Source: Apricaphanius iberus | Lineage: Eukaryota; Chordata; Actinopteri; Cyprinodontiformes; Aphaniidae | DNA: 64,000 bases | Direction: 5' to 3' | Assembly: GCA_028564705.1 (NCBI GenBank) | Contig: JAPXFQ010000075.1 | Coordinates: 248,001-312,000 of the forward strand | Shown here: positions 37,716-49,592 of the stretch, in pieces | Position numbering within the stretch: the first letter of the stretch is position 1 | Layout of the letters: each line of letters opens with the position of its first letter | Program-made: the position numbers and the translations under genes | The notes under the pieces: model-generated | Told to the model about the DNA's origin: nothing | The model's input: the letters and a program-made list of their open reading frames with translations, nothing else | The model's database searches: none

Positions 37716-38537
37716 TAGGGCTGGGCAGTAAACCGAAGATTTACCGACACTGAAATGTATGACTGTTACTGACGTATTTTTGCCTGTGCCGGTAAATTCG
37801 GTATGTAAAAAAAGAAAGGAACAAAAAATGTGTTAAAAGATGAGTGTTTTATTGAGTCACATGACTACGTACAGTAATGTGACATCCAGAGCGGGGAAGT
37901 GCTGCTAATGAAGTTGATGTGTAGGTTTTTTTAGCAAGAGTTTAGACTCGTCTACCAACTTTTTTTCTGAAAAATGCGACTAGCGACAAATGAAGTGACT
38001 TTTTATGGTGTTATTGGACAATGAGACTCTAACCTGGAGCATGTATGTTTGTTATTGTAGCAACGGAGCTGCTGCCGAACCAGAGTGTTTCTAGCCTAAC
38101 AGCTCCGGCTCAGGCGGAGCAGAGATTAACCATGCTGTGTTGCTGCTTGAAGCTGCCACCTATTAACACCTGTGCTCCGATGTAAAATATTTTCTAAAAT
38201 AAAAGACTGCACACTAAAATCACCGATTTCACTCATTCCCTGTCACCTCCTCACCTCATCTGCTCTGTGTGATCACTTCAGAGTTTAAACTGCACTCTTA
38301 AGAAATAAAGGACTGGGAATCAAACACTGAATTAAAACGCTGTTTGAAGCCATTCAATAGCAAGAAGCGATCATATAATAAAGAACATTGAGTTAATTTG
38401 GCCACTACTGGACATTAAATACAGAAAAGGGGGGGGGGGGGGTTATTTTTGGTCATTGTTATCGTCCACCTACCGTTATCGAGGTTAAATGCTCAATATA
38501 CCGTGATATTAATTTTAGCTCATATCGCCCAGCCCTA
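37716..38537. mobile_element. hAT-type MITE, 822 bp, perfect TSD
   Basis: The termini TAGGGCTGGGC and GCCCAGCCCTA form a perfect 11-bp inverted repeat. The element is bounded by perfect 8-bp direct repeats, tgacagat (37708-37715 and 38538-38545), the length made by hAT transposases. Subterminal regions on both sides carry accg/ggta words (aaaccgaagatttaccg, taccgttatcgagg). The interior has no transposase frame and includes a run of 14 G (38429-38442). Length and ends suggest an internally deleted or captured-sequence derivative of an autonomous hAT. Confidence 0.85.
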
Positions 38538-38545
38538 TGACAGAT

Positions 38546-39180
38546 AGAAATATACTAATGTAACAGATGGGCTAGTCAAAGGGGTAGATAGTCGTGGCGA
38601 GAGTAATTATACACAATGAAGAAGGGATTTTCAGAGTATTTTTTTTTTTACTTTGTTATACACTCTGCTAGTTGAGCAGCCTACAAACAAAAGCTGACGT
38701 AGATTCCAAAGCATTTTTATCCAGACAGAGGGGTGTTTCCTTGAACAATACATCCCAAGGAACTGTTCCATCTGAAGATGACATTATTGATAAAAATCCA
38801 ATTTTGAATGCTAAAAAGGAGGCCAAGGGTGAAATAAGACTTGGCCTGTAGGGCCTAACGACTAGACTTGGACTTTTTGACTGGGACTCAAACAAAAACG
38901 ACTCAGACTCAAGTGTGACTTGAAATTAAGAGACATTGACTAGACTAAAACACTGCCTTAATGATAAGTTTGATTTAGCTACTGTAGCTAATTAGTGTCA
39001 GTGCATTTCTGACTTACTGGTGTGAATGCTTGTGTAGTTTATATGAACTCTTTATGGTCTTATTAAAAGCTGACATTTTAAAACTTACCATTAAAAATCT
39101 TCCCAAGCAAATTCAAACATAAATTATAAAACTTAAGTTGATCAATTTTTACAAGATGATTTTAATTCTAACAAAGTAAA
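38546..39180. other. Unassigned non-coding DNA
   Basis: No gene or transposon was recognised. Confidence 0.5.
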
Positions 39181-39252
39181 TGAGCCAAGGTTTGAACCAC
39201 CAACCTATGGGTTACAGGACCAACTTCTTGCTCCTTAGCCATTAATGCCCCA
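39181..39252 (-). repeat. tRNA-like SINE head, minus strand
   Basis: The minus strand gives a 72-base tRNA-like segment with an A-box-like aatggctaagga and a B-box-like ggttcaaacc. Stems of a cloverleaf are not well paired, and no CCA-adjacent acceptor pairing is seen, so it is the head of a decayed tRNA-derived SINE and not a working tRNA gene. The SINE body is not visible. Confidence 0.5.
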
Positions 39253-39592
39253 TAACATGATGATCAATCCAGATCTATTTTCCTATTTAATGTTTTTCAC
39301 TTAACTGATTTCATCGTGTTCTGCTGCTGCCACTTCCTTTTATGTAATATGCCACCACACCAGTTGACACAAATACAGATAGAATCTTGTATCCATTAAA
39401 CACTGTAGAAAATACATAATCAGAGACATAACAGACAACCTAATTTTACTCTTTAGAGTTTTAATGAATATCCTGGTTGACTGAGAATCTACATGAAAGA
39501 CCTAATTGACTTGTGCGTGATTGAGTAAGGTGGAGCATTTCAATTCTTTGTAATTCATTGACTACAGCATACCTAACTATGGTATTATTCAT

Positions 39593-39624
39593 GATGTACC
39601 TTGGATCTGATGTACCTTGGATCT
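39593..39624. repeat. Perfect 16-bp tandem duplication
   Basis: The 16-mer gatgtaccttggatct occurs twice in direct succession without mismatch, followed by a further partial match (tggatt). A run of about 22 T follows at about 39668. Confidence 0.85.
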
Positions 39625-40172
39625 TGGATTCCATGTTGATTGGACCCATCATCAGTTGGTCTACTCATTTTTTTTTTTTTTTTTTTTTGGGCAGATGATT
39701 TGGCAATTTAACATTTTCTGGCAGGTGTTTTAGAGGACACAACGGTGTCCATTTCATACATGATTGTACAGCTTACATAGTTGGATGAGGAATAACATAA
39801 TAAGTAATTAAGCAAACAAGTTTTTCTCTGATTGTAAATGAGGTAGGCATTTTTCAAAAGAAATGCAAGAAAACATTTCAAAGGAGGTCTTCAAATGTTT
39901 GTATGCGTCTTCTGATACTTTGACAGTGTATCTTCAGGGATAGGTTTTTGAGGTTGGGGTGGTTCGTTGCCATTATCTTTATCTATCTCCTACCACAGAT
40001 TCTCTGTCAGAAGTTGGGACTCTGGCTGTGCCACTTCAAAATGTCAATATTACTTCCAGTCAAAAGAAACTTAAACCTGCTTCAAATCTGTCAGATGTAC
40101 AAATAAATTTGTGTTTGACTGTATCCTCTATATAGAATAGGAATTTGGGTATCTATTTTTAGTTTTTTGCTC

Positions 40173-40350
40173 TCTGCTAAATGGTCTGTACTTGTGGATG
40201 GTAAGCTACAATGTAGACACAGTTGCCCTGGCACACTGATAGCAGTGAGGCTGCCCTACACTGGCACCATCGGGCCATCAGACCACTGCCAGCAGCTAAG
40301 GTGTGTGAAGTGTCTTTCCCAAAGACACATATCAGACCGGTTTAAAACAG
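40173..40350 (-). repeat. SINE-like repeat, reversed copy
   Basis: In reverse complement it reads gtgtctttgggaaagacac, ggcccgatggtgccagtg, gggcagcctcactgc, gtgccagggcaactgtg and cattgtagcttaccatcc. This is the body of a well-known fish SINE-like family. The overlapping part of the copy at 10640-10750 has the same block order. Confidence 0.6.
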
Positions 40351-41539
40351 GCCATGCACCTGAGCCAAAGTTGTCCTGAACAGTTTTATACTCCTAAAAT
40401 ACCATTTATCATAACCTAATTGTGATTTAAGCAACTTGTTTCAATTACTGCATCGTTTCTCACACGGAAAACGGAATGTTCCCGTTTTTCCTGTTTGGAC
40501 TCTGCTGTCTTCCTCTCTTTGACATCCTTCTCTCTATAAAGGAGCTAATGGAAGCGTCTCTGAGGATTGTTGTCACCTGTCATCTTTCTGATTTTAGAAG
40601 AGATTTTTCTTCTGATGTGCTGATTTTGCCCACAAGACTGAGTGTTGCAGAAGGCAGAGTTCTCTCGGCTGTCAAGTCAATCAAATTCATCCGGAGTGCA
40701 AAGCGTTTAGTCAAATCGTAGGAGCAAGTGGCGATTTGCAATGGCTGTGTTCCTTAATTTGATTTGCTTCTTTTGATCCATTTCAATTTCCCACACTTAT
40801 ACCACAAAAGTCTAATTTTATTTCCATACAACACTGCACATTTTACTTCTTCCATAATGCCGCTGTACTTCTCCTGTCATTTGTCCCTACACTCTTTTTA
40901 TTTGGTTTCACCCTTCTTTTCATCTCCCACCTCTGTCATTTAAGTTCCTAGAGGTGACAGGCAACAAATGAGGGCACTCATTTTTTTTGCATCAGCAAGA
41001 GCATAGCACTGAATTTTTAATGTGCCCTAATAGTATTCTGTCTTTCAGTTTCCCTCTCACTCCCTTCTCTGTCTTTGTGCCATTTCCAGTGGCATCCTGT
41101 CTACAGGCCCTAGTCTAATTTAAACCCAGTTTAGAGAATTTTCTCCTGGGAATATATACCTCAGTGTTCTTCTTTTGTTCTTTTTTGTCATTATGTAGTT
41201 TGTGTTCATACTTGCAGGTAAAAGGCACCTTTTCGCTGTTTAGCCTCCTGCTATCACTGACTGTAAAGGCAACCTGAACGAACCCCTTGCATACCTCCAA
41301 AAATACAGATTTTCAGTCTAGTAGGGTTTTTAGACCTTCCGAGACTTATGTGGCTTTATTTTGAATACCTCAAAAATATTGAAAATTGATAAGTGCTGTT
41401 TTCAGTGTGATCTGTTCGAATTTAGGTAAGGGGCATTCCCTTACAAGAAAAAAAAATATAAAAAATTTTATCTTTTGACTTTCCAGTTGCCCTTCATTTC
41501 AGATCAGGCATACGTTTGACTGCTTCTGAACATTATAGG
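40351..41539. other. Unassigned non-coding DNA
   Basis: No gene or transposon was recognised. The stretch near 40600-40740 looks unique rather than repetitive. Confidence 0.4.
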
Positions 41540-41796
41540 ACTTATATGTACATCTCTAGGTCGCCTCTTACACCTCTTAAGTGTTGCACATCTGAAGGCT
41601 AAAACGTTTGCCCTTTCTTCTTTTCTGGTAGTTTAAGAACTGACAGACTGGATGGATAGTGTCTGTGAACAATTTTTTATGTCTCAGTTGGATTTAGGTC
41701 TGGACTTCATCCATCTTCCCATCAAATCTGGCATCGTTCCTTCGCTGTGAGTGTAGGTGCAAGGTCATGTTTGTTTGTTTTTTTTAGGTTTGTTTG

Positions 41797-43751
41797 CAGG
41801 CCCGGCCCCAAACAATTTGGTGCCCTAGGCAAGATTTTAAGTGCCGCCCCCTTGCATTGCAGTACAATACTTGCACTGCTAGTGTACATATACTCACAAG
41901 AAACTTTATAGCTTTGTTTTAGAAATTATTTTATTTAAATAAAACAATTGCACATTCAAAATACTAATAATAGTAATAATAAAGGAATGGATAAAAAAAA
42001 ATGAACTCAACATATTAAATACAATATAGATAGCTTACATAAAGTATTAAATTTAAATACTCCCGAAATGAAAAGTGCAAACAAGTGACATTAACTTAAA
42101 TACAATAGAAATATGGCACTGTGCAAAATAAGACATTAGTATCTTGTCTATATCTTATCTTATCTATCTTCTTTTATCGATCTATCTATCTTATCAATCT
42201 TCTCTTCTCTTATCTATCTATCTTATATATCTTATCCATTAGTATCTTTAAGTAGGCACAAAAATACAACAAGGATTTGAATAAAAAAAATGAAAAGATG
42301 ATCTTTAAAAGAGCTCTATTGGTGTTTTTGGTCCTGCCTTAAATTACTTCAGGAACTACACCACCACCTCCTTAATCTTACATGACTTGCTACAGCTCGA
42401 CTTTCCTGGATTTTCTTGAGGCAAAGTCATCTACGACATCATCATATGACAACCTCGGTACTTGAGACTGCTTTTTTAAATCCCAAAACAAATATTTAAT
42501 TTTTTTGGGAAGTTAACTTTATCCGCCCATTGTTACAGGTTTAGGCGGGTCAAAGCCATGAGAATACAACATAAACGTGCTGTACGTCTCTCTGTGATTA
42601 TGGCTGCACACAGGGCCGCAGAAACAGAATGTTTTCTGTATTTTACCGGTTCTTTAAACAAGAGCACATCTGACCACACTGACACAGGTGGCGAATATTC
42701 TTCGTGTGCCCGCTGCTCAAAGGGCATTTGTGTGTGCATCAATGAATGGAGCGCAGCACATCTCCTCTTTGCTTCGCGCTCCGGCATACCGCAAATAGGA
42801 GATGAACACAGCGCAACCCGGCGCCCCTGAATGCTGGAGCCCGCCCGGGCAGAAAGCGCTCAAGTCGGGGAGAAATTTTAGCAGCACCTCACACCAGGGC
42901 TGATTTCCGAAAAAAAGCGCAACCGACCCATGTAATTTTTTGCTCCTCAGTGCTCCGTGATGCACGCATTGTGGAGAGGAGTTCGTGTCTCTATGCCAAC
43001 CAGCTGCTGGAGCGGGGAACAGCGAGCTGGTTGTTGCACCTGTGTCTGGGAGCGCGGCCTAGTTTGGTAACGTCGGGCCGGCGGTAACTAATTACCAGTA
43101 TAAAATCAATGGCGGTACCGAAGTCCCAAGGTACAGGAGGACGGATCGTCCCGTGCAGGGAGTACCAAACGGTCCGATACTTTACCCTGTCCCGTTGCAT
43201 CTCTACTATTTATAGATTAGCTAACCATGTATGTTAATAGCTAATGGCATTATTGATCATCATCTTTCTGTTACATCAAAATAATATTATCAACATCATC
43301 TTTACTGTAACATTACCTTTGTCTTTGTCACGTTTTTCCACCTCTTCTTTTGTTTTCTTCCTCCCCTGGGCACAGATAATTTGGGACGCTTTGACATATT
43401 ATCTTTTTTTCACGCGATAAAAACAAAAACCAAATGGCGGGTAAAAAAAGTCTGATTGGTGGAGGTGGTGGTTTCCCATCCTGCTTTGTGCCGCCGCATG
43501 TTTTGTTCTGCACCGTGAGCTAAGTGTATGTGTGATCCCTTCAATTCCCCACTGGTCATATTAAAGCAGTACTTAACAGTTAAAGTCAATGCCATTGTCA
43601 CAGATTGTAAACTGTAAATCCTGACTGTGATACACTTGTTGCAGTGTTAAGTACAATAACAGCAGAAAATTACTTATGCATCTCTGGCGCCCCCTGGGTA
43701 TGCGGCGCCCTTAGCATTTGCCTATACTGCCTATGCCTCGGGCCGGCCCTG
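41797..43751. mobile_element. hAT-type element, 1955 bp, perfect TSD
   Basis: The left end is CAGGCCCGGCCCCAAACAA and the right end, inverted, is CAGGGCCGGCCCGAGGCAT: an imperfect inverted pair. The element is bounded by perfect 8-bp direct repeats, tttgtttg (41789-41796 and 43752-43759). Subterminal blocks also mirror each other: ggtgccctaggc and agtgccgccccc on the left, ggcgccccctgg and gcggcgccc on the right. The interior contains a TATC microsatellite (42146-42239), a GC-rich block (42540-43080) and a piece ending cgttgcatctctac (about 43090-43204) that resembles one end of another MITE. No transposase motif was seen in any frame, so it appears non-autonomous despite its size. Confidence 0.8.
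42146..42239. repeat. Imperfect TATC microsatellite
   Basis: Mixed TATC and TTATC units with interruptions, inside the 1955-bp hAT-type element. Confidence 0.85.
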
Positions 43752-44065
43752 TTTGTTTGACTACTAGTTCATATTTTGGATGAAGGATTCAGGAGTTTTA
43801 TGTAATGTACAAAGCTCAGTGAACTGATTTATATTCTAAATCTGTTTTAAACTTCTGTACAACTTTATTACTCTCCTCTTGCGTTTGAGTTTGTCGATCA
43901 TCAAGGATGACGCTTGTTTTTTAAAAATGTTTTTCTCTAACTTCACAGGTATGTGCTTTGTGTTGGTTTATCAGTGATAAGCTGATAAAATACATTGAAG
44001 TTTGTGATTGTGTTACAAGAAAAGTGAAAAGTTTATGAATACTTTTGCAAAGGCATGTATCCACA

Positions 44066-45069
44066 TGGCATGTAGTATATGGCATTTGATCATATATTAA
44101 GATCCTCAACAATACTATCATAAAATGATTTATCAGTTCATTGAAATATAGGAACAAAGTTTATATTTACAATTTACATCTTTTTAATCATTTGAAGAGG
44201 TGAGTTGACATGTCAGCCAACATTTCATTATTGAGCAAGTCTTTCTTTAGCAATGTCCATGTATTGTGCAGCCTGTTATTTATTCATAAAGTTGATCATT
44301 TATTGTGCAACCAGATTTATAGATTCAATAACATACCTCTAGTACTGAAGTATCTGGAGACACATAATGGAAGTCATTACTCTCTGGCCTAGTGCTCCAT
44401 TTAAATAGTGCATTAGTATGCTCTTAGCGGAACAAACTAACTGCTGTTTAGTGCTTCCTCAAATCTTCCCCCTTTTTCTCACCTCTCCATGTCACCTGCG
44501 ACGTCTCCGCCTCAGCAGTCCCCTTGTTGCTTCCTTCACCCTAACCCCTGATTTTCCCCCCCCCCGTCGTGCTGTTTGTGCTTGAGGACGGAGAATTAAC
44601 TCCTGCCTTCGGCTGGGATCTGCTCGTAATGAAGCCTTTGTGTTTGTACACTTAGCCGGCACAGTTTTGAAATTGAATTGGATGTTCTTGCTCCGCTCTG
44701 TTCCTCTTACCTTCCTGCTCCAAACACAGTTTGGGTGCTCTCCCATTGTCTGTGGCGTTTCTCATCACAGTGCAACACGTTATGTTTTCCTGGTAGCAAG
44801 GCAGGTTTTTTAAATGCATTCAAATGCTTCAAGTCATGAGCCTCATTCCTCGTTGAATGACCTAATACAAAAACTACACACGCAGTACAATTGCAGTTTT
44901 TTTTTATAGAACAAGCAGTCACAAATATTACATATATTCTGAATCCCAAAATGTCTTTGCTGATCTTGCAATAATTTAGGCAACCATACACAAATGTGCA
45001 TGATAAAAAGTTCTAACGGTCTGTTGAATTAAAATCAAACTGAAAACGTTTTTAATTTTTTTTTTTCAA
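44066..45069. other. Unassigned DNA, possible conserved element
   Basis: No transposon was recognised. The block at about 44450-44750 is GC-richer and unique-looking (ggagaattaactcctg, gaaattgaattggatg) and could be conserved non-coding DNA. No coding frame with a recognisable product is present. Confidence 0.3.
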
Positions 45070-45870
45070 AATAAACACATTCCGATTTTGGTTCTTACAA
45101 CACATTTCAAAAAAAGTTGGAACAGTAAAACATTCACCACTTTGTAATGTTGCCATTCACAACACTTAAAATACATTTAGGGACTGAAGACACCAAGTAA
45201 TGAAGTATTTCAGGTGTATTTTTGTCCCATTCTTCTTAAGGTTGGCAACAGTAATGGATCTTTATTGTCAAAATGCGTCACACGTTCTCTATCAGAAACA
45301 GGTGGGGACTTCAGGCAGGCCAGTCAAGTGCCCATACCCACTTCCTCCATAGCCAAGACTTTGTAATGTGTGCAGAATGTGGTTTTGTTTTGTCTGAAAT
45401 ATATATATCGTCATTCCTCGAAAATATTTCTTCTTGAAGTCAGCATATTATGCTCCAAAATCTATATGTACTTTTCAGTATTACTGGGGCTCTCACAGCA
45501 AATTTACTGTACCAAGGGCACTAACACAACCCCATACCACAACAGACCCTGGCCTTTGGACTTATTGCTTGGAACAGTTTGGATGATCGTTTTCTTCTTC
45601 TGTCTGGAGCACACGGCATCCACTTCTCCCCAAAAAAGTGTATCTGAAATACTAATTCAGCTGACCACAGTAAACATTTCTTCTCTGTGATGGTCTATCC
45701 CAGATGCCTCCCAGACCATAGAGGTCGAAACTGGACACTGTTAACATGGAGCTTCCTTTTGACACAGTTCATTTTTAACTGGTATTTCTGAATGTAACTA
45801 CATATTTTGGTACTTCACAAAGGTTTGTCAAAGTAGTCTTGACCTTATGTGGTGATATCGAGTCACATCA
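45070..45870 (-). pseudogene. Antisense Tc1 transposase relic
   Basis: The element lies in reverse orientation. On the minus strand the C-terminus reads GNITKW followed by TGA (45134-45154). Further inside, about 45495-45545 reads VVVWGCVSALG, which matches the VMVWGC motif between the first and second catalytic aspartates. The plus-strand phrases aaaaaaagttggaacagt and cagaatgtggttttg mark a common fish Tc1 family. Frameshifts and deletions are frequent, and no intact frame above 110 codons remains. The upstream end of the element is not clear. Confidence 0.7.
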
Positions 45871-45989
45871 TATTTATGGGCAATAAATCCATAGGTGGGC
45901 GTGTTGGGTTCACACCAAGCCAGAGGGGGTCCAAAAAAAAGGGGTCGGGTAAGACCAGACAATAGTAGAGTAAACACACTAAGGGTGTA

Positions 45990-46760
45990 TTCAGACCTAC
46001 ACTGTTTAGTCCACTTTAAACGGACCAGAGTTTATTTGGAACGCTAGTCTGGACCTTTTATGCAGGTGTGAATACACACAAACGAATCCTGCTGCGGATC
46101 AGAGAAACGGACCGAGATTCGCTACGCTTCGGGTCTGAATACAAACGGTCTCAATCCAAACCATCTCCACAATACATGCGCCTTTTTTTCGTATCATTTG
46201 TTATTTAACCCACACTCTTGACTCACAGCGCCAAAAATCAATATCCCGTATGCTGTAGTGAATGTTATTAATTCCTGATCTTTGTCTTCTGTTTAATCAT
46301 TCTGCCATCATGTCGGGGTCAGCACGACAGGAGCACAAAGTCTCCTTCTGTTTACTGCACACATTCGCTGTTCTAAATTTTCAAACACAGCATCGCGAAA
46401 CTTTCATTGAATGAGCTGCTCAGACATGCAATTGTCGGGAGATCATGACACAGAGAGGACAGTTTTCTCAGAATAGACAGCTGGCTGTTAGCCTCGGTGC
46501 TAACAGCCAGCTGCTCCAATTACTCTCAGGTCTCATCTGCAGCTCGGCCCGGTTCTCGCTCACCTCCCAGCCTTGTCATCTTGTTCCGGCTCTCCTCCGC
46601 TTTTCTTCGCCCTCGCATCCATCCTGCAGCTCTGATATCCGTATGATTTTGCTGCTGTTTATTATCAATGTCCGGGTATCTGCACCGCACCAAACAGATT
46701 TTAGTGTTTGCCAAAAATCGGAATTTATAGGTGGTTACATTATAATATATACTTAATCAT
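45990..46760. mobile_element. Harbinger-like MITE, one end seen
   Basis: The left end is taagggtgtattcagacc, followed by ctgtttagtccactttaaac, gaacgctagtctgg, gcaggtgtgaatac and attcgctacgcttcgggtc. This is the layout of a fish TIR element that starts GGGTGTGTTCACACC. The right inverted end was not found, so the 3' limit is arbitrary. A perfect 15-bp hairpin lies inside at 46478-46513. Confidence 0.45.
46478..46513. repeat. Perfect 15-bp hairpin
   Basis: The arms cagctggctgttagc (46478-46492) and gctaacagccagctg (46499-46513) are exact inverted copies around ctcggt. Confidence 0.95.
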
Positions 46761-48377
46761 GTACAGAGAACGTCTTGTCATTATGATCAACATTCAACAT
46801 TATTCTTCAGAAAAACCCTTTAAAGCCAATGCCGTATGGATGGGTTTTACAAGGTCGTAGGCCGTACATTTTGCATCAATCAGACCTTCTGACTTTCTGC
46901 TGTTCCACTTGGTTTTAGAAGTAAATCTTGAGACTCTGAGCGGTTTCAATTAGCCTCAAGGCCATTTCTTGTAATATTATTTGATTCCAGGAGTCATAAT
47001 TTTTCCTGTCTACAACATCCCAACTGACGCTGTTTGAAGGAGGATGCAGTTTGTCTTGCAGGTTCACTGCTCTCCATTTTCTGGCTTTTCCAGCAGGGAA
47101 CACTATCTTAGCCTTGTATAGCTAGCTAAGTCTCAAAAGTTTTTGCCAAGTGTCTATATGTCCACGTCTTTCACACAAACAGAAAAGTTGGCTCAAACCT
47201 GCAAGGTTTCCACTCTGTCTGATTTGGAGCTGCACTGAAGGCAACCAAATCAATTATTTTCAGTGCAGTGTCAGTTTCCCTATTCATCAGTTATTCTTAT
47301 TTACTCACAGTGTGGGTGCTAAAAAGAGAAAATGGCGTCAGATAGACTCAATACTGTCGCCTACACACAAGAACACCTTGGTGAGAGGTCTTTTGTTAAA
47401 CACGACTTTCAACTATATTCCTCAAATCAATATGCCACCATAGGAAGATCAGTGGGGGAATTGAGAGGCCCATAATGAGCTTAGTGGGTCTACAAGGTAG
47501 GTGAAATTAAACACATTGCTCACCTGCTCTAGATATCCGTAGGCCTTGGCTCTTAATAATCATATATTGGCTTCTTAACACCGGCGCAAGCTGGAATAAG
47601 TAAGATGTAATGCTGAGCATAATATAGAGACCCCAGCTTATTGCTTTGGTTGGTCCCCCAGATCTCTAAGGATTCCGTGTTTCTTTTGATTTGCCTGGAA
47701 AAACACAGTCCTCCATAGCTTTAAATGTTACATTATCTTTTTTTCCATGTTCAATGTTCAGAACTTGTCTTCTGCCTGATCAAGATACAAATAGAGCTGA
47801 GTTACAGTAGCACACAGCTCAGAATTGTTACTGATTTCACACAAAGATTTGTTTTTGTGTTGTTAAAGATGCAAAAGGTCCTCATAACCATTACTGATTT
47901 CGTTGGTTTTATTTTTCTTTTGTACTTATTGAATATTTAAACCAAGGATCTTCCCCTGAAAACTGCCCAAGGTTTATTTGGCTGTTTGATTATCCCATAA
48001 AAAAAAGAAAAAAATGCTGACACATGTATAGACAAGAGGTTGCACTAGAAGTTTATTTGTTGGCCATTTTTTTTCTAACCGAGTCATAAAAAATCTGATC
48101 ATATTATTATGACATATTCAGTAGTGGTGTATTCTTATTGATTTTAAATAATGTACCTGCCAAACAAACTGAAAAGAAAATCCATATTGGACCATCACAC
48201 ATTGAGCAGCTTAATGGGCACCTTATGTTTAAATATGGACATTTCAGCCGAACGCTCAAGCTGAACTGCACTCCTGCATGTACATAACATGTGTCTACCC
48301 TGCTTAACTTCCACACTCGAGACTGGAATTATGAAATCCACTTTGGCCAACGATTTGAAATCAGGGAAGATTTCTCC
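46761..48377. other. Unassigned non-coding DNA
   Basis: No gene or transposon was recognised. Open frames are short and random in composition. Confidence 0.45.
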
Positions 48378-48450
48378 AATTAAGGCAAGGCAATTTTATT
48401 TTTTGCACACTTTCAACAAGGTAATTCAAGGTCTTTTACATGATTTGGTG
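48378..48450 (-). repeat. L2-like LINE 3' tail, reversed
   Basis: In reverse complement it reads caccaaatcatgtaaaag, ccttgaattaccttg and aaataaaattgccttgcc. This is a close copy of the 3' end of the L2-like LINE at 61815-61895 in this window, so the same LINE family left both. No coding part remains here. Confidence 0.7.
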
Positions 48451-49592
48451 GTTAAGTAATGAGGAGAACATATGATGTAAATGCATTTAAAAGTGAAAAC
48501 AGCAATTAAAATGTAAGGGCTCAGAAGTTGGCAAGACTCTCTGAAAGACCGCTTTGCTGGTGGCTTCAACGGGAGGAAATCCTGCAGCATGAGCTCTTTT
48601 TGCATCAGTGGTTAAGATGCAGCAATCTGTCACCTCTGGTCCATGTCGAGATGCAGTCACAGACACGCTCCAAAGCCTCCCTGACTCTACAACGCACTGT
48701 CAGCTCCTGGTAGGCAAGATGCATTAAGTACGGTGTCCAGGTCTAAGACGCTGGTCAAATGTTCTCATGTAAATCTTTTCTCTACCATTTATTTATTTAT
48801 TCATTTATTCAGTTTCTTAAACTTCATGTGTAAAATAACAAATGTCAGAGCGTTTCCACCAAGTTGTAAGGGGTGTGAATACTCATCTGTCAAAATGACG
48901 GATGGCCTTCATATTTTTCCGTCACCACTTAAAATATAACAAAAAAAATGCTAAAATAGGAAAATATTTGATTAAACCTGATCCCTGCTGCTGATGTAAA
49001 CAAGGAAGGTAATCAAATTGGTTTTGTATGAAATAACATTTTGTTGCTTCTTTTATTTATTTATGTCTAATTTATTAGTTTTTTTACCATGAGTCCCTAT
49101 GGGGAGCCTAAGTCATGGCTTTCTACATTCGGTCCATGGGTCCTCTTTAGCGAGCATCGTGTCCTTCTTCCACAATGAAGGATAGAGCATTGCAAATGGA
49201 TAAAGCCACCTAATCTGGCCATGTGGAAAGTTGGAGGTATGTTGGGGGAAAAATTGTCAGTGGAGTGAGAGCCAGCATTTCGGGAAAGTCTCTACAAGGT
49301 CTCAGTGAATATTTATAATTGCTAGCTTATGTGCTAGCTAATGTTGTCGAACATGACCTCATGTATGCGACTTCTGATTTATGGTCATTTTAATTATGAA
49401 TTTGAACAAACAAGTAAATCCCAAATAACATGACAAACACACTGGTAATACATAATTATTCATCATTTAAATTGAGGTACACCATTGGTGGGACTCAGGG
49501 CATAAGGCAAAGTGGACCAGAAAATAACTTCAATAAAGTCAATTGTTGTATTTGTTTTTTCAACTAGGAGACCCATTAGGGGAGGAGTCTTA
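48451..49592. other. Unassigned non-coding DNA
   Basis: A block at about 48530-48730 is of mixed composition and may be part of an old repeat. ATTT repeats occur near 48790-48815. No gene was recognised. Confidence 0.4.

Larger units (their letters stand above)
41540..44065 (-). mobile_element. Antisense Tc1 relic, split by a hAT element
   Basis: The left piece (41540-41796) and right piece (43760-44065) are parts of one Tc1-type element in reverse orientation. On the minus strand, 41684-41705 reads PDLNPTE, the motif with the catalytic glutamate. Nearby plus-strand phrases cagttggatttaggtctgg and ccatcttcccatcaa belong to a very common fish Tc1 family. The right piece has the helix-turn-helix end (ttaaacttctgtacaact) and a terminus whose inverse reads tgcctttgcaaaagtattca. 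Much of the middle is missing, and the frames are broken. The 1955-bp hAT-type element occupies 41797-43751. Confidence 0.7.

Noticed and set aside
39181..39252. Possible tRNA gene on the minus strand
   Set aside because: Box A and box B words are present, but the acceptor and anticodon stems do not pair well; a SINE head is the simpler reading.
42533..42965. Overlapping frames of 82-90 codons in the GC-rich interior of the 1955-bp element
   Set aside because: Three overlapping frames on both strands are open simply because the DNA is GC-rich. None shows a hAT, TTF or other domain.
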